Source: Gibbula magus (Eukaryota > Mollusca > Gastropoda > Trochida > Trochidae). Taken from it: a stretch of 64,000 nucleotides of DNA. Below the pieces are notes generated by a model, which worked only from the letters and a program-made list of their open reading frames with translations, was not told the origin of the DNA and did not search any database. The DNA is taken from positions 68,528,075 through 68,592,074 of the forward strand of contig OW388294.1 in assembly GCA_936450465.1 (NCBI GenBank), written 5' to 3'. Positions 23,045-34,718 of the stretch are shown here, piece by piece; within the stretch, counting starts at the first letter, position 1, and each line of letters begins with the position of its first letter. A program made the translations under genes and the position numbers.

Positions 23045-24149
23045 GACTCGGGGCAGGCTATTGCTCGATTTAGCGATGGGTTGTTCCCAGGCTTGAAACA
23101 GTATTAATCTGTCCTTGTATGCCACTAACCTACACTATGATGCTAAACCACTGCAAAGAAATGACATCTCCCCGTTTTTCCTCAACCGATTTCGATGTGA
23201 TATTTTTTCCTGACATAAGAAATATTATTTTTCTTAATCAATATATTAACGACTTTGTTATATGTGGTTTTAAGCTGCAATCACTATTTGTAAAAGGGCA
23301 TAAATAGGCGTTCCCAACATATTGCCGTGACAGATGGATAGACCACATTTTCGTTAATCCATGTCAGTGTTTTAGAAACTGGAAATGTTAATTTGTTATA
23401 TCAATATAGCCACACATAATGGATTCATGCATTGGCATAAAATACAAGTTTTTATATTCGATTCCCTCGTGTTCAAACGTGATCAGTAGTTATTTATTGA
23501 TATATCTCCGTTAATATCAGCTTTGTATGAAATAAAAACATTTTATGTTATAAAACAGTTGATAGCCCGAATCAATATGTCATGGTGTATAATAACATGG
23601 TTACGACCTGTAAACAATTACAGAACACAAAGCAAATTCATACCTGACAAGGAAAAGCATTCGATGTGCTTCTTCCACTTATGTCTACAAATAGTTTTAG
23701 ACGAAATCGTTTCCACCTAATTAATTAATTAATTGATCTTTGAGTATCTGTTATTAAATATATCCTTTGGATTTTTACATAATTGTCATAAAAGCTGTGA
23801 AAGTTTTGTTATTCCAGTTTGAGATGTTAATTTGTGACAAAAGGTAATGAAGCGTTTGTAAATATAAATTGTAATTGGGAATCTGAAGAGCTTACCATAT
23901 AGAATATATCGAGTTCTTTAATCTATAATGATAAGTCGCAGATATTTTAGATGGATATTTTCAATACACTCAACTTTTTAAAAACACAATATTTCGGAAG
24001 GATAATTCTGGACAGGTAATATCATTGCATAAAAAGTAAACAAGAAAAAATCCAAAGGTAAATCAATATTTAGTGGGTTTTTTAACAAGCTAATCATAGC
24101 TTTTGTAGCCTAAGTAAGTGTATGTATCTACAACAAGGCATCAAGTCAT
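23045..24149. other. Stretch without recognisable features
   Basis: About 1.1 kb of AT-rich sequence with short open frames only. Apart from a TAATTAATTAATTAATTGAT patch at about 23720, nothing was seen. Confidence 0.5.
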
Positions 24150-24345
24150 TACTGTTATAATATAAGGTAAGTTTGGAAGTTTCCGTTGGTCTACTTCCGC
24201 AGATAAGAATTTTAGATGTATTTATGTTTTCAGTCAGTTATCAAGTATCACAATAATTTTGAAAATCAAGCTTCCTCTAATCCTTGGGGTGATTCATCGA
24301 ATAAGACGGCATCATCTGCATATAGCAAAATTAAAAGTTGTATAA
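24150..24345 (-). pseudogene. LINE reverse transcriptase catalytic-core relic
   Basis: The minus strand reads LLYADDAVLFDESPQGLEEA, the YADD box with the usual downstream ESPxGLQ block of CR1/RTE-like elements. After a frame change it reads LTENINTSKILICGSR, which matches the following thumb segment. It is about 65 codons of a larger dead element, and a different family from the YADDTQLF element at 8340. Confidence 0.75.
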
Positions 24346-24876
24346 ATACGTGGATATATTCATCTCTGCCTCAATCTAGTCTAACGTCGTTATAGTCAGT
24401 TGCTAGGACGTGTGGTTCAATATCATTAACAATGTAATAGGAATAGTAATGGTGATAACTTTTCTCCCTGTCTACCTCCATTGTTGCAAGCAAGTAAGGT
24501 TGATTCGGTGTTATTTCAACGCTGTATAAGAGTGTCAAGTTAATGGTTTACCTGTGTAATCAAAAGTAAACGTGACTTTAAAGAACGCTATATTGTGGAC
24601 TGACCGCCATCTTGATTTTTAATTATGTGAAATGAAAAAATGCTTTAATTTCACTTGTTTTATTATTTATAACTTGTTATCAATGTCATACATATGCCGA
24701 TGACCTAACAAATAACCACTTACAAATTTTGTCGAGACTGAGATCAACATGTTTATCACCCACCTACTTGATCATTATGATTGTGATCATTATGAAGTTA
24801 GAACTGATGCTCCCGATTTGGAGGGACATCAATCATCATTATATAATGTAATGTATAATTAAAGTATGTGGTCGGT

Positions 24877-24993
24877 GACATGATGAAAAGTCCAAATATT
24901 GCTTAGTATCGATAAGTTTAAACCTTATATATGTCCGGACATATATTATAAACCTACCGATACTAAGCAATATTTTGGACTTTTCATCATGTC
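24877..24993. repeat. Hairpin at the 5' junction of the older Penelope-like element
   Basis: 24877-24911 is the reverse complement of 24958-24993 apart from one inserted T in the right arm. The right arm is coding sequence of the Penelope-like element (the DTKQYLDF region), so the left arm is an inverted snap-back of that sequence. Confidence 0.85.
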
Positions 24994-25359
24994 ATCCATC
25001 ACATTCTAAGAGAAGCATCCCCTACAACTTACCCAGACGTATCTGCATGATCTGTTCAAATGAAGATACAAGGAACATCAGACTCGGAGAACTCAAAGTG
25101 TTACTACATAAAAGAGGATACCCACCATTTCTCGTCGAATATGGAACTAATAAGGCATTATCCATCGATAGAAAAGAAGTCTCAATCCACTCCTCATAAT
25201 CCACTCAATCCGGATATTTTCCACAATATAAAACAAAATACACCAATTTAAATGTGTAAAATTGTTGATAATGTAAAGTTTATCAAAAGTAAACGCCAGG
25301 GCAAAAATGTAAAGCAACTAAGGCTAAATTTGAAACTAGGATTGCCACAGGCAATACTT

Positions 25360-26889
25360 AGGTCTTCAAGACTTCTGCTTGACCTTGAACTCCATGTTGG
25401 ACTCTCCGTTATTCATCAGTTTCTTTGCTTTAAAACAAGCTATCAAACATGTCTCTATCTTCAGTAGTTTTACAAAAATTCTCCAAAGACAATGACCCTC
25501 TGAAAAGGGAACAATCGGTTATTAATGGACCCCTACATGATCTTTCTCACGATTAAGACAAAATGGTTAATATTTTCATACTAAGGTGTACATAGAAAAT
25601 GTTGTGATTTAATTTACACTTCAGGAGATGTAATCATCATTTAGATTGCATACATAATTAATGCGTTATGTTGTTCTGAATATTCAAGAAAATACTAAAA
25701 AATGCTAAAATTATGACCCCAAGGCAACGTTTGCGATATTCGGAGCTTAACTATCAACTTTTTGATGAAAGGATTCAACAGAAACGTTGTTGTTCTTTGA
25801 ATTTTGCATCCGAAGATGTAAATACAATTTAAATATCTTAATTAGTTAAGCAGTTATGATCCTTTGAACTTTGCTGAAAATGGCGATTTCTGAAAAATGT
25901 TAATCTTCTATGACTTGTCAGATGTAGAGCATGACAGATACATGATTGAAGGTTATTGTAGTTGATAAATGGCACCTCTTCTTCAAAATAAGGTATTACA
26001 CATAAGTGTATCTTTCGTGGTTTACGATAAACAATTCTACAAAGAAAGAACCACTAGAAAAGATTCAAAATCATAAAATTTTACTTTTTTTGGAATATGT
26101 CCAAATTGTGCAGAAACTATCAACTTTTATATGATAATATATGTTATGGACTTGTTAAGATGGTTATGATAAAGAGAATGTCATGAACAATATTGTCATA
26201 ACTTGATTCCGGACAGAGTTATGTCACTTTGAACAAGGAGCCGAAAAATTAACATTTAAAAAAGGACCATTTTCAAGGGCAGATAATTTAAGTTTTAGGA
26301 CGAAATTCAAAATTCGGGCTAGAGCATTCTGTGGAGCAGTTATTCAGCTTTAAAATGAGCTATCACACATAGCTGTATGTATTGCCGTGAATTAGAAGAA
26401 GATTTTCAAAAACGCGTACCCTCAAAACCGCGAAAGTTAAAAGAGAATTCAGTTTTTTCGAAATAGCAAAAAATCTATTATTACGGCCGAAAATCGCTAT
26501 AGGCCTAATCGATGAGGAATGTTGTTGCCCACAAAGTGGTGAAGGTTTTGTGCAAATATATTGATTAGTTCCCGAGCTATCTAGGTTTAAAGTTTCAACT
26601 TCAAGGGGAGATAACTCGCGAAAGAAGTCCGCAAATATATTGATTAGTTCCCGAGCTATCTAGGTTTAAAGTTTCAACTTCAAGGGGAGATAAGTCGCGA
26701 AAGAAGTCCAAAATCAAAAATCGGGCTTCGTAGTGCAATGCTTCAGGTCATAGACTATCAATACTGAAAATTTCATGAAAATCGTTCAAGCGGTTAAGCA
26801 GAAATCCTTAGCACAAAAAAGGTCAAATAATAATATATAAAAAACCACGATAATAACAATAGGTCTTCCAGACGTAGTCTTGAAGACCT
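25360..26889. mobile_element. Unclassified non-autonomous DNA element nested in the Penelope-like element
   Basis: The ends are 13-base inverted repeats (AGGTCTTCAAGAC ... GTCTTGAAGACCT) flanked by TA on both sides. The Penelope coding sequence stops on its left and resumes on its right, which fixes the limits. Inside there is no long frame, but there is a 79-bp tandem duplication. TA flanks suit a Tc1/mariner-like or similar mechanism. No transposase was seen, so the family is unknown. Confidence 0.75.
26552..26709. repeat. 79-bp tandem duplication inside the nested element
   Basis: 26552-26630 is repeated as 26631-26709, almost without change. Each unit contains the mollusc-type motif AAGGGGAGATAACTCGCGAA (the second copy has AAGTCGCG). 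Confidence 0.93.
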
Positions 26890-27451
26890 AATAAACAGTA
26901 CTCCTCCGGAGTACGGAGTTTCCAAATGTAACAGAGGCAATTGTGGAACATGTCCATATTTACAAGAAGGATCGAGTGTGAAATTTAAGAACAAAACAGA
27001 GAGATTTTATGTGCGCTTCAATACTGACTGTTCAGCAAAAAACATTATATATGTCATTGTTTGTCAAGGATGTTCTTGTGCATATATTGGACAAACTGAG
27101 TGTCTCAGAGAGTCCGGGTACATAAACAGCAAATAAAATGTCCAGAGACTCGTTGTATACCACTATGTGCGCACTTGGACACCTGTTCAAAAAAACAAAG
27201 AAATTAAATTCAAAATATTTCCTTTTAACAAAATCGAAACAAATGATAGAATGGTGAGACAATTCAAAGAAGACTGTTTTATTAAAATATTAAGACCCAA
27301 ACTTAATGTTTAATAATGTAATTATGTTATACATTACTTACTCTGTTGGGCCTACATGTAAAATGAGTCCACTCTACCGCTTGCTGTATTATGACGTCAT
27401 ACCATTGTTACGTCACTATCATTGTGACATCGAAACGTCACAACTGTCATA

Positions 27452-27483
27452 CTCCCTGATGATACCAATGAAACATGTTGGAG
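27452..27483 (+). ncRNA. Degenerate hammerhead ribozyme motif, Penelope-like element 2
   Basis: Core CTGATGA (27456-27462) and GAAA (27470-27473) are present. Stem I is CTCC (27452-27455) with GGAG (27480-27483), and a two-pair stem III (AC-AT-GT) leads to a T at the cleavage position (27479). The seven bases between the core boxes cannot form a stem II, so it is probably inactive. It lies 140 bases after the element's stop codon. Confidence 0.6.
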
Positions 27484-27572
27484 AAAAATGGCTCTGTGTT
27501 CATTTTTGTGGGTTTTTTCTACTTTTGAATATATATGTCAAACAATTTATCAAACAACATAATTGTTTCTTC

Positions 27573-27982
27573 TCGGTTGATGCGTCATAAAGTGTATTAT
27601 GACGTCACAATACATTGCATAGATACATTCTTAGATACAATGCATAGAAACAGATGTACATTGAGAATGAAATTACATTTTAGAATTGAGTCTTGGCTTA
27701 TATTTATTAATAAACAATAATTCTTTTTCTGCCAAGCAATTAGATTCAGTTGAATCAACTTTGTATATTGGAAAAACAGAATATTTATTTTTTCCACATA
27801 GTTCAAGATGTGCACTAAGAGGGATAGTACGATTGTGTTTTTATTTAATTTGAGAACGATGAAGATTCATTCTTCTTTTTAATTTTAATTCTGTTTTCCC
27901 GATGTATATTTCTTGACATCCATGACAAACAATCATATAAACAACATTTTTTGAATCACATGTCATGTTTCTTTTTACAAAA
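27573..27982 (-). repeat. Inverted arm of Penelope-like element 1 (left)
   Basis: A 410-bp reverse complement of 28620-29029. It holds the endonuclease coding end and 3' sequence of the element in minus orientation. I found one clear difference, near 27845, that turns a Gln codon into a stop. Such near-identity means a recent event. Confidence 0.95.
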
Positions 27983-27987
27983 GTATA

Positions 27988-28929
27988 TTTTACAAAAGTA
28001 CTGATACACATCAATATTTGGATTTTAGATCTTGCCATCCCCGACATACTAAACGTAATATTCCATATTGTTTAGCAAGGAGAATCTGTACTATAGTCTC
28101 AGAAAATAACATCAAAGAACAGCGTCTTAAGGAGTTAAAGGTGTTTTTGACCAATCAAAACTATCCAATTAACTTAATAGATGACAGTATTACTAGGGCA
28201 CTGAGTCTAGACCAAATAAAACTAAGAGAAGCCGCTGATAATAAACGAGACAGTTCTCCTGCTAACAATAGCGCAAACGCTCCCAATCCAGGAACCAGTG
28301 AAACTGAAATTCCAATTTCAGATAAGAGTTGTCTCCCATTGATCACTACGTTTAATCCAAGTCATAATAATGCGATGAAATTGGTTAATCAACATATGCC
28401 TGTTTTATATCAAAGCCAAAAGATGGCACGAATTTTGAAAAATTATCGGATTATTAATAGTCAAAGGCAACCCCGAAATTTAAGGAAAATGTTGACTAAT
28501 TCCAAATTTGACTCCATTACAGAAACCCCCCAGGTTAGAAAATGTGGTGATAAACGATGCGCGACATGTAACATTTTGATTGAGGGCACATCGGTTAGTA
28601 TCCCACCAAATAAAATGTTTTTTGTAAAAAGAAACATGACATGTGATTCAAAAAATGTTGTTTATATGATTGTTTGTCATGGATGTCAAGAAATATACAT
28701 CGGGAAAACAGAATTAAAATTAAAAAGAAGAATGAATCTTCATCGTTCTCAAATTAAACAAAAACACAATCGTACTATCCCTCTTAGTGCACATCTTGAA
28801 CTATGTGGAAAAAATAAATATTCTGTTTTTCCAATATACAAAGTTGATTCAACTGAATCTAATTGCTTGGCAGAAAAAGAATTATTGTTTATTAATAAAT
28901 ATAAGCCAAGACTCAATTCTAAAATGTAA
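27988..28929 (+). CDS. Penelope-like element 1: reverse transcriptase tail plus GIY-YIG endonuclease (5'-truncated)
   Basis: An open frame of about 314 codons with no start codon of its own. It begins inside the protein, with the KSTDTHQYLDFRSCHP block and IPYCLARRIC, as at the end of the Penelope-type reverse transcriptase. A linker (residues about 60-180) follows. Then comes CGDKRCATC, the zinc-binding linker, and the GIY-YIG nuclease: VVYMIVCHGCQEIYIGKTE, the catalytic Arg region (LKRRMNLHRSQIK), and an AEKELLFINKYKPRLNS end where Glu is expected as a catalytic residue. The nuclease part looks intact, but the polymerase core is missing. The frame starts where the inverted arm ends. It would cut target DNA in a full element; here it is a young but truncated copy. 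Confidence 0.88.
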   Translation, partial: FYKSTDTHQYLDFRSCHPRHTKRNIPYCLARRICTIVSENNIKEQRLKELKVFLTNQNYPINLIDDSITRALSLDQIKLREAADNKRDSSPANNSANAPNPGTSETEIPISDKSCLPLITTFNPSHNNAMKLVNQHMPVLYQSQKMARILKNYRIINSQRQPRNLRKMLTNSKFDSITETPQVRKCGDKRCATCNILIEGTSVSIPPNKMFFVKRNMTCDSKNVVYMIVCHGCQEIYIGKTELKLKRRMNLHRSQIKQKHNRTIPLSAHLELCGKNKYSVFPIYKVDSTESNCLAEKELLFINKYKPRLNSKM

Positions 28930-29029
28930 TTTCATTCTCAATGTACATCTGTTTCTATGCATTGTATCTAAGAATGTATCTATGCAATGTATTGTGACGT
29001 CATAATACACTTTATGACGCATCAACCGA
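28620..29029 (+). repeat. Inverted arm of Penelope-like element 1 (right)
   Basis: Partner of 27573-27982. It covers the last 310 coding bases and 100 bases of 3' sequence and stops ten bases before the hammerhead ribozyme. Confidence 0.95.
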
Positions 29030-29038
29030 CTCAACGTC

Positions 29039-29083
29039 ATTCACCTGATGAGACCCGTAATGGTCGAAAGCATGCTTGTGAAT
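29039..29083 (+). ncRNA. Hammerhead ribozyme motif of Penelope-like element 1
   Basis: All core parts are present. Stem I is ATTCAC (29039-29044) with GTGAAT (29078-29083). CTGATGA is at 29045-29051. Stem II is GACC/GGTC around a CGTAAT loop (29052-29065). GAAA is at 29066-29069. A very short stem III (A-GC-AT-GC-T) follows, with T at the cleavage position 29077. Minimal hammerheads with tiny stem III are a known trait of Penelope-like elements, where they may work as dimers. It lies 110 bases after the stop codon at 28929. Activity is inferred from structure. Confidence 0.85.
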
Positions 29084-29114
29084 CTGATTAAATCATCGTA
29101 ATTTCTTCGAACAT

Positions 29115-29242
<128 letters not shown>

Positions 29243-29724
29243 GTTAACAAATCTACACCGAAACGTCGGCATCATGTAACTAAACAAGTTGATCCTCCAT
29301 TATATTCATATCAAGAATGCTTCACAATGTGTTCTAAATGAAAACTTTAAACCCTTTCGATTACTAATTGTCCAACATACACACATCAAATAAGGCATTG
29401 TTTCAATGGCACCAACAAACAGTTTTCAAATCAGTCTCTTGCAAGTAGAAAGTTTATGATCCACTGAATTCAACGAGAGCCTTGTAACTTTGACTAGGCC
29501 CGTAGGTATGTGTTGAATAAAACATAACCCGCGGACAAGGACCCAAGGAGAGCTTACATGTACACGGATCATGCTTTATCGAACTTATTGACCGATTGCT
29601 AATTACAAATTAAGTCAAAATACTTGATTACACGAGAAAACAAAGGGTCGTCCGTAAAATATTGCCGCAGGTTTTCGTCCGTGGGTTTTAAGGGACTTAC
29701 GAAGGCCATCTAAGAAAAGCTCAG

Positions 29725-29796
29725 CCGCTGTGGTACAGTGGTTTGGTCGCTGGGGTTGGTGTGCAGCTGTATGAAGGTTTTGGGTTCGAGACTGCA
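29725..29796 (+). repeat. tRNA-like (SINE head-like) segment in repeat copy 2
   Basis: Same box-A-like and box-B-like segment as 1719-1790, with a GCTGTGG for GCTGCGG change. Not a working tRNA gene. Confidence 0.45.
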
Positions 29797-30241
29797 TGTC
29801 GGCAAAGTTTTTACAGATTCATCCTCGAATTAAGACTTATTTCAATAGGGTTAGTCCTTAACCTTCACCTTGATATCTTAGTGATGAAATATAGATATTT
29901 GAAGAGGGTCATTCTAAGATAATATTCCTCTAGGCAGGTATATATTAAAAAGAGGGTTATATCGGAGTATTTTTTGTGGAAACGAAATTCGAGAGGATAT
30001 TCTTGTTTACACATATACATTTTATGTTATTAATACACGATTAAAACATAGTCAAATTGAACGATACTAATGAAAATAATATTTTGATGACTTTATATTT
30101 CACAAATTGATAAAGGCAAGCCCACAGAATTGAAGCCATTCATCGGCGCTGCGAGTGGGGAAAATTTCGTTTCGGTCTAACAGCATATTATTTATTAGTT
30201 TTATTATGTGTTATCTGTTACTATGTTAAATTTTTATCATT

Positions 30242-31246
30242 TATTTTACCTGATAAATGATATAATCATAAGTGACGGTAAATTTCTAAATTACCTAGAA
30301 ATGACTGGAATATACAAATGCAAGATAAATTTCCTTGAATATACTGGCATTATCCAGGCAATTAAAGCATATTTTTTTAAATACAAAATCAAAATAGAAA
30401 AAAAACTAGAAATGCCACTTGTCCCATACTTTATTGAAAATATAGCTACTAAGAAAAAGGGATGTCGGAGCTTTTATGATATATTACAAAAAGTACAGAA
30501 AAAAGTGGGAATTAGATCTTGAATGTTCAATTAATGAAAGCGAATGGATAACATAAATGAAATACCCTTCATGTCTAATCTAAATTCCAAAACAAAATGG
30601 TTTCAATATTCCATAATTCATAGAATTTTGCCGACAAATGATCTTCTGCAAAAGATGAAAATAAAAGATGAAAATAAATGCAGTTTTTGTAATAAAGAGA
30701 AAGAAACCATAATTCATCTAATTTTTGATTGTCAAATTGTTAAAAACTTATGGAACAAAGTTAAAGAATGGATAGAGACGTACACTGAAGCGAACATAAT
30801 GTTATCCAAAAGAAATATTTTTCTTGGTTACCCCGAATACAGAAACAGGGTATTGAACATGATAATTACAAATGTGAAATACACCATTTTCAAAGCAAAA
30901 CAATTTGGTTTGAAACCAAACTTCACATACATTCAAAACGATCTGAAGAAAATATATAACATTGATTAATACAACTGTTATTCGAATTGCAACTACTCAA
31001 AATATATGAAATTTTGGTCATCCTGCCATTTACTATTCAAACACTAATCACTTCTTCTTTACATGCCTTTGTTTCCATTGTGATTGAAAACTTGATACAA
31101 CCTGTGCATACTTGCATGTATGCAAAATTCGCCTATATGTAAATGTTGCTATGTAAAATGTCACTTCTTTGTAGTTTGAACCTAAATGTATATGTACCTC
31201 AAAAAGAAATAAAATAATAAAAAACAAAAATACAAAATAAAAAAAA
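30242..31246 (+). mobile_element. LINE 3' insertion (L1-Tx1-like), 5'-truncated
   Basis: The insertion is flanked by TTATCATT on both sides (30234-30241 and 31247-31254). The empty site is visible in the other repeat copy as TATCATTG near 2225. It carries the end of ORF2 in two frames. The first has FIENIATKKKGCRSFYDILQ. After a slip near 30500 the second has WFQYSIIHRILPTNDLLQKM and the zinc knuckle CSFCNKEKETIIHLIFDC, then a C-terminal tail ending at 30969. About 240 bases of 3' UTR follow, with an A-rich end. This is target-primed insertion with 5' truncation. Confidence 0.88.
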
Positions 31247-33746
31247 TTATCATTGTATATACTTTATTTTTTAGAAAGTGTTAAATTGGGTTAAATATAG
31301 CGTGTTTTCATTTCACGTAATGCCAAGAATCCAATATGGCGGATGCTACCGATAGATCGGTGATAGAACTTTCCCTTTAAGTTAATTGTTTGTCTGACGT
31401 TAGCCTGCCTCCATAGCCGGGCTCCCTCCTACTTGTCTGACAGTCTTCATTCATTCAACCAGCCTTCACACACTTAAAATCTACTAGCTGTGCCATCCAT
31501 ACAATGTCGACAATATTACTTATATTACAGTCAAAACTTTCGGAAATGCATAGCATAATGCATTGAAGTTCCATTTATACATTTTCAAAGAAAATTAAAT
31601 TGACAAGAATAAGAGTCAAGATTTAAAAAATCATATAAAATATCACTGCGTTGTCCATGCACTCCTGAGCGTAACGACAGGGCTCCGTTCCATAACAGCA
31701 AGCGCATATAATAGCTCATTGATCGCTCAATGTAGCGCTCAAGAAGCGCTCAAGTAGCGCTCAGGTAGCGCTCATTCTCTCTTGAACGACACGGTGCAAA
31801 TTCCTCGAAGTTTGCTTGCTTTGCTACTTAGCGCTACATTGAGCAATAGCGTTAATTGAGTGATTACTTTGAAACCTCTCTTGAACATGGCCCTGATTAA
31901 CTGTCAAAGGATCTGTGAAAATTATTGAGGTCATATAAGCCACCAAGGCTTATCTCCCTTTGCATGCGCGACCCTTCTCGCACGGCGAGATTTAAGACGA
32001 ATTATTTGACATAGAGTTTTCATTCAAAGGGAGAGGACTCTGTCACTAATACAGTACAGCCCGTGACCATCAACCAGCACATGCAACGGTGTGAAAATGG
32101 GTCACATAGAAATTACATAGGCTGTAACTGTCTCTATGGCGTCGTGTACGATTGTCTCTCCATAGTACTTGCATTACAGTACTTTTGTAGGCAAAACGGG
32201 AATTGATTACACGTATATTATTTTTCAAACATTATATTTTTTTTAAAAGGCTTCATTCGTTCCGACTTAAAGATACCATTTTTATCCATTAGATGAAATA
32301 AATCCCATTAAGTGGAAGTACTATAATTTTACAATTTGATACTTGGTCAAATGTTCTAAAAAGCAAGTGGATCCATTACTTACAGGTTTACAAGCGCATT
32401 CCGTCATATCCACTAGCTAAACAAACACCTGATATGCAGGAATTTTCATCAGAAACATGTTCAAATATTTTCCAAGTTACATTGATGTTAGTCAATGAGC
32501 CATAACGATTTAAAATAAAAAATAATGTTTACGTGCCTTAATGATAGCTCTTCCATCTGAGGCTACCTCATTCAGATTTTCTATCTTTACGGATGTAAAA
32601 AAAAAGGATAGATATACCACTTTAGCATTGAATATTGCTATTTGGCAAATGATGTAAATTACGTTTCTATTTGTGTTTATCAGTGCAATTTCTCCATGAA
32701 AATCCCCCAAGCACTTGGCTGCGTGCTGCATATCATTACATCACATAAGGTTTTCTATATTTTGTCTTAAATATCTGGGGACAAAGGAGTTGCAGTCACT
32801 GTCATTTTTCTCTGTAATCATATGTTGGTTCTTACAAACGAAATATGACAGAAGGACAAAAAGACATCGTATTTGTATTGAACAATGTTCAGTTAAGTCA
32901 TCATGTATGCATGAAATGGGATTTGTTAACGTTTTATCAAGATTTGCTTCCTTAATTAATTATATGGGCATTTCCTAATCTATCTGGGTATTTTTCTATC
33001 TCAATGTATGTTTAGCGACCGTCTCTTTATTGACTCTATCTGTATACGTGTGTCTCATCTCAATTTCTGTCTAAAAATGTACTGTCGGAAATGCTGGAAA
33101 AATGCTTTTTCGACCTCAAAACAAAATAATCACAAATCAAGATAAATTAATTAGTGATGTCGCCAAACACCTACATATTCTATCATGTAATGTTAGGTTC
33201 AAAATCTAATAAATGAGTGGATTTACATATTGTGTTCAAGATTAAATTGCAACTGTCGCTAACTACAGAATATCCTATCAGAGTATGATTGTTAATTCGA
33301 ATATTTGAAATTTATCTCCAGCTAACACTTTGAGATGATCCTCTTATTGTTAGATTATTGACAGCAATGAAAGAGCCTTTGTGTCGAATGAACCTTGGAT
33401 ATTTTCTTTATTATTTAATTCGTTTACAATTTCGGCATTTATCTCTATAGGATAAACGATTAACATTACCCATCGTACATGCGTCTTTTGTAGTTTTCTT
33501 TTATTCGTCTATGAACCTATTTTCTTACCTGTGTTTCTTGAAAACATTACTGGCAGCACCTTTCTCGCAAATTCTCCTCCTGTAAAACCTGCTTCAGAAA
33601 GATCTGGCACTCACAACAAGTTTCCAGATATGTTGTCATGCTTCGAGTAGACATTTTCACAAGATAATGTCCGGTTGGCAGCAAATTTGATAAAAACCAA
33701 AAAAACATTTTTCTGGCATTTTAGCAACTATTTATCTTTTTACTGA

Positions 33747-34718
33747 TGTGTATGTGTGTCTCTCACCCTCTCTTCATGCCTGACTCTCTGTCCCTTCTGT
33801 CTCTGTCACTATCTACTCCTTCTTCTCTGTTACTCTCTGTCTCTCGGTCTCTTTCACTCTGGCTCGGTCACTCCGTCTCTCATCCTCTCTGCACGTCTGT
33901 CCCCCTGTCCTTTCTGTCTCTGTCACTATCTTCCCATCTGTCTGTTTCCCTCTGTCTCTGTCTCTCTGTCCTGTTGTCTCTGTCACTATCTACTCCTTCT
34001 TCTCTGTTACTCTCTGTCTCTCGGTATCTTTCACTCTGTCTCTGTCACTCTGTCTCTCATCCTCTCTGCATGTCTGTCCCCCTGTCCCTTCTGTCTCTGT
34101 CACTATCTATCCTTTCCGTCACTATCTTCCCATTTGTCTCTTTCCCAGTGTCTCTGTCTCTCTGTCCCGTTTGTCTCTGTCACTATCTACTCCTTCTTCT
34201 CTGTTCCTCTCTGTCTCTCGGTCTCTTTCACTCTTTCTCTGTCACTTTGTCTCTAATCCTCTCTGGATGTCTGTTCCCCTGCCCCTTCTGTCTCTGTCAA
34301 TATCTATCCTTTCTGTCACTATCTTCCCATCTGTCTCTGTCAATGTCTCTCTATCTCTCACCATCTCTGAATGTCTGTCCATCTGTCCCTTCTGCCTCTG
34401 TCAGTATCTGTCCCTTCTGTCTCTGTCTCTCTGCCTCTTTCAGTCTGTATCTGTCACTCTGTCCCTTCTGTATCTGTCTTTTTCTCTCTGGCTCTGTCTC
34501 TCTGTCCCTTCTGTCTCTGTCTTTTTCTCTTTGGCTCTGTCTCTCTGTCCCTTCTGTCTCTGTCACTATCTGCCCCGATCAATATGTCTCTCTATCCCTC
34601 ACAACACGGCATGTCTGTCCCTTCTGTCTCTGTCCCTTCTGTTTCTGTCACTCTCTGTCTCTGTTACTATCTGTCCCTTCTGTCTCTATCACTCTCTGTC
34701 TGACCATATGTCTAGCTG
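33747..34718. repeat. CT-rich complex minisatellite array, copy 2
   Basis: Same unit family as 4826-6088 but about 290 bases shorter and without the pure (CT)n run. The Ser/Leu-rich open frames across it are not genes. Confidence 0.93.

Larger units (their letters stand above)
24958..27490 (+). mobile_element. Penelope-like element 2 (5'-truncated, split by a DNA element)
   Basis: The coding part resumes with DFSSCHPSHSKRSIPYNLPR, typical of the end of the reverse transcriptase of Penelope-like elements, and runs to about 25350 with a KFIKSKRQGKNVKQL block. A 1.5 kb element then interrupts it (25360-26889). It continues at 26890-27312 with the CNRGNCGTC zinc linker, then the GIY-YIG endonuclease part (IIYVIVCQGC, AYIGQTE) and a RPKLNV stop at 27312. 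One stop and a frame change lie in the endonuclease. A degenerate hammerhead motif follows at 27452. The polymerase domain is missing on the 5' side. Confidence 0.85.

Noticed and set aside
28161..28346. Minus-strand open frame over the Penelope-like gene
   Set aside because: It is a shadow of the plus-strand GIY-YIG coding frame.
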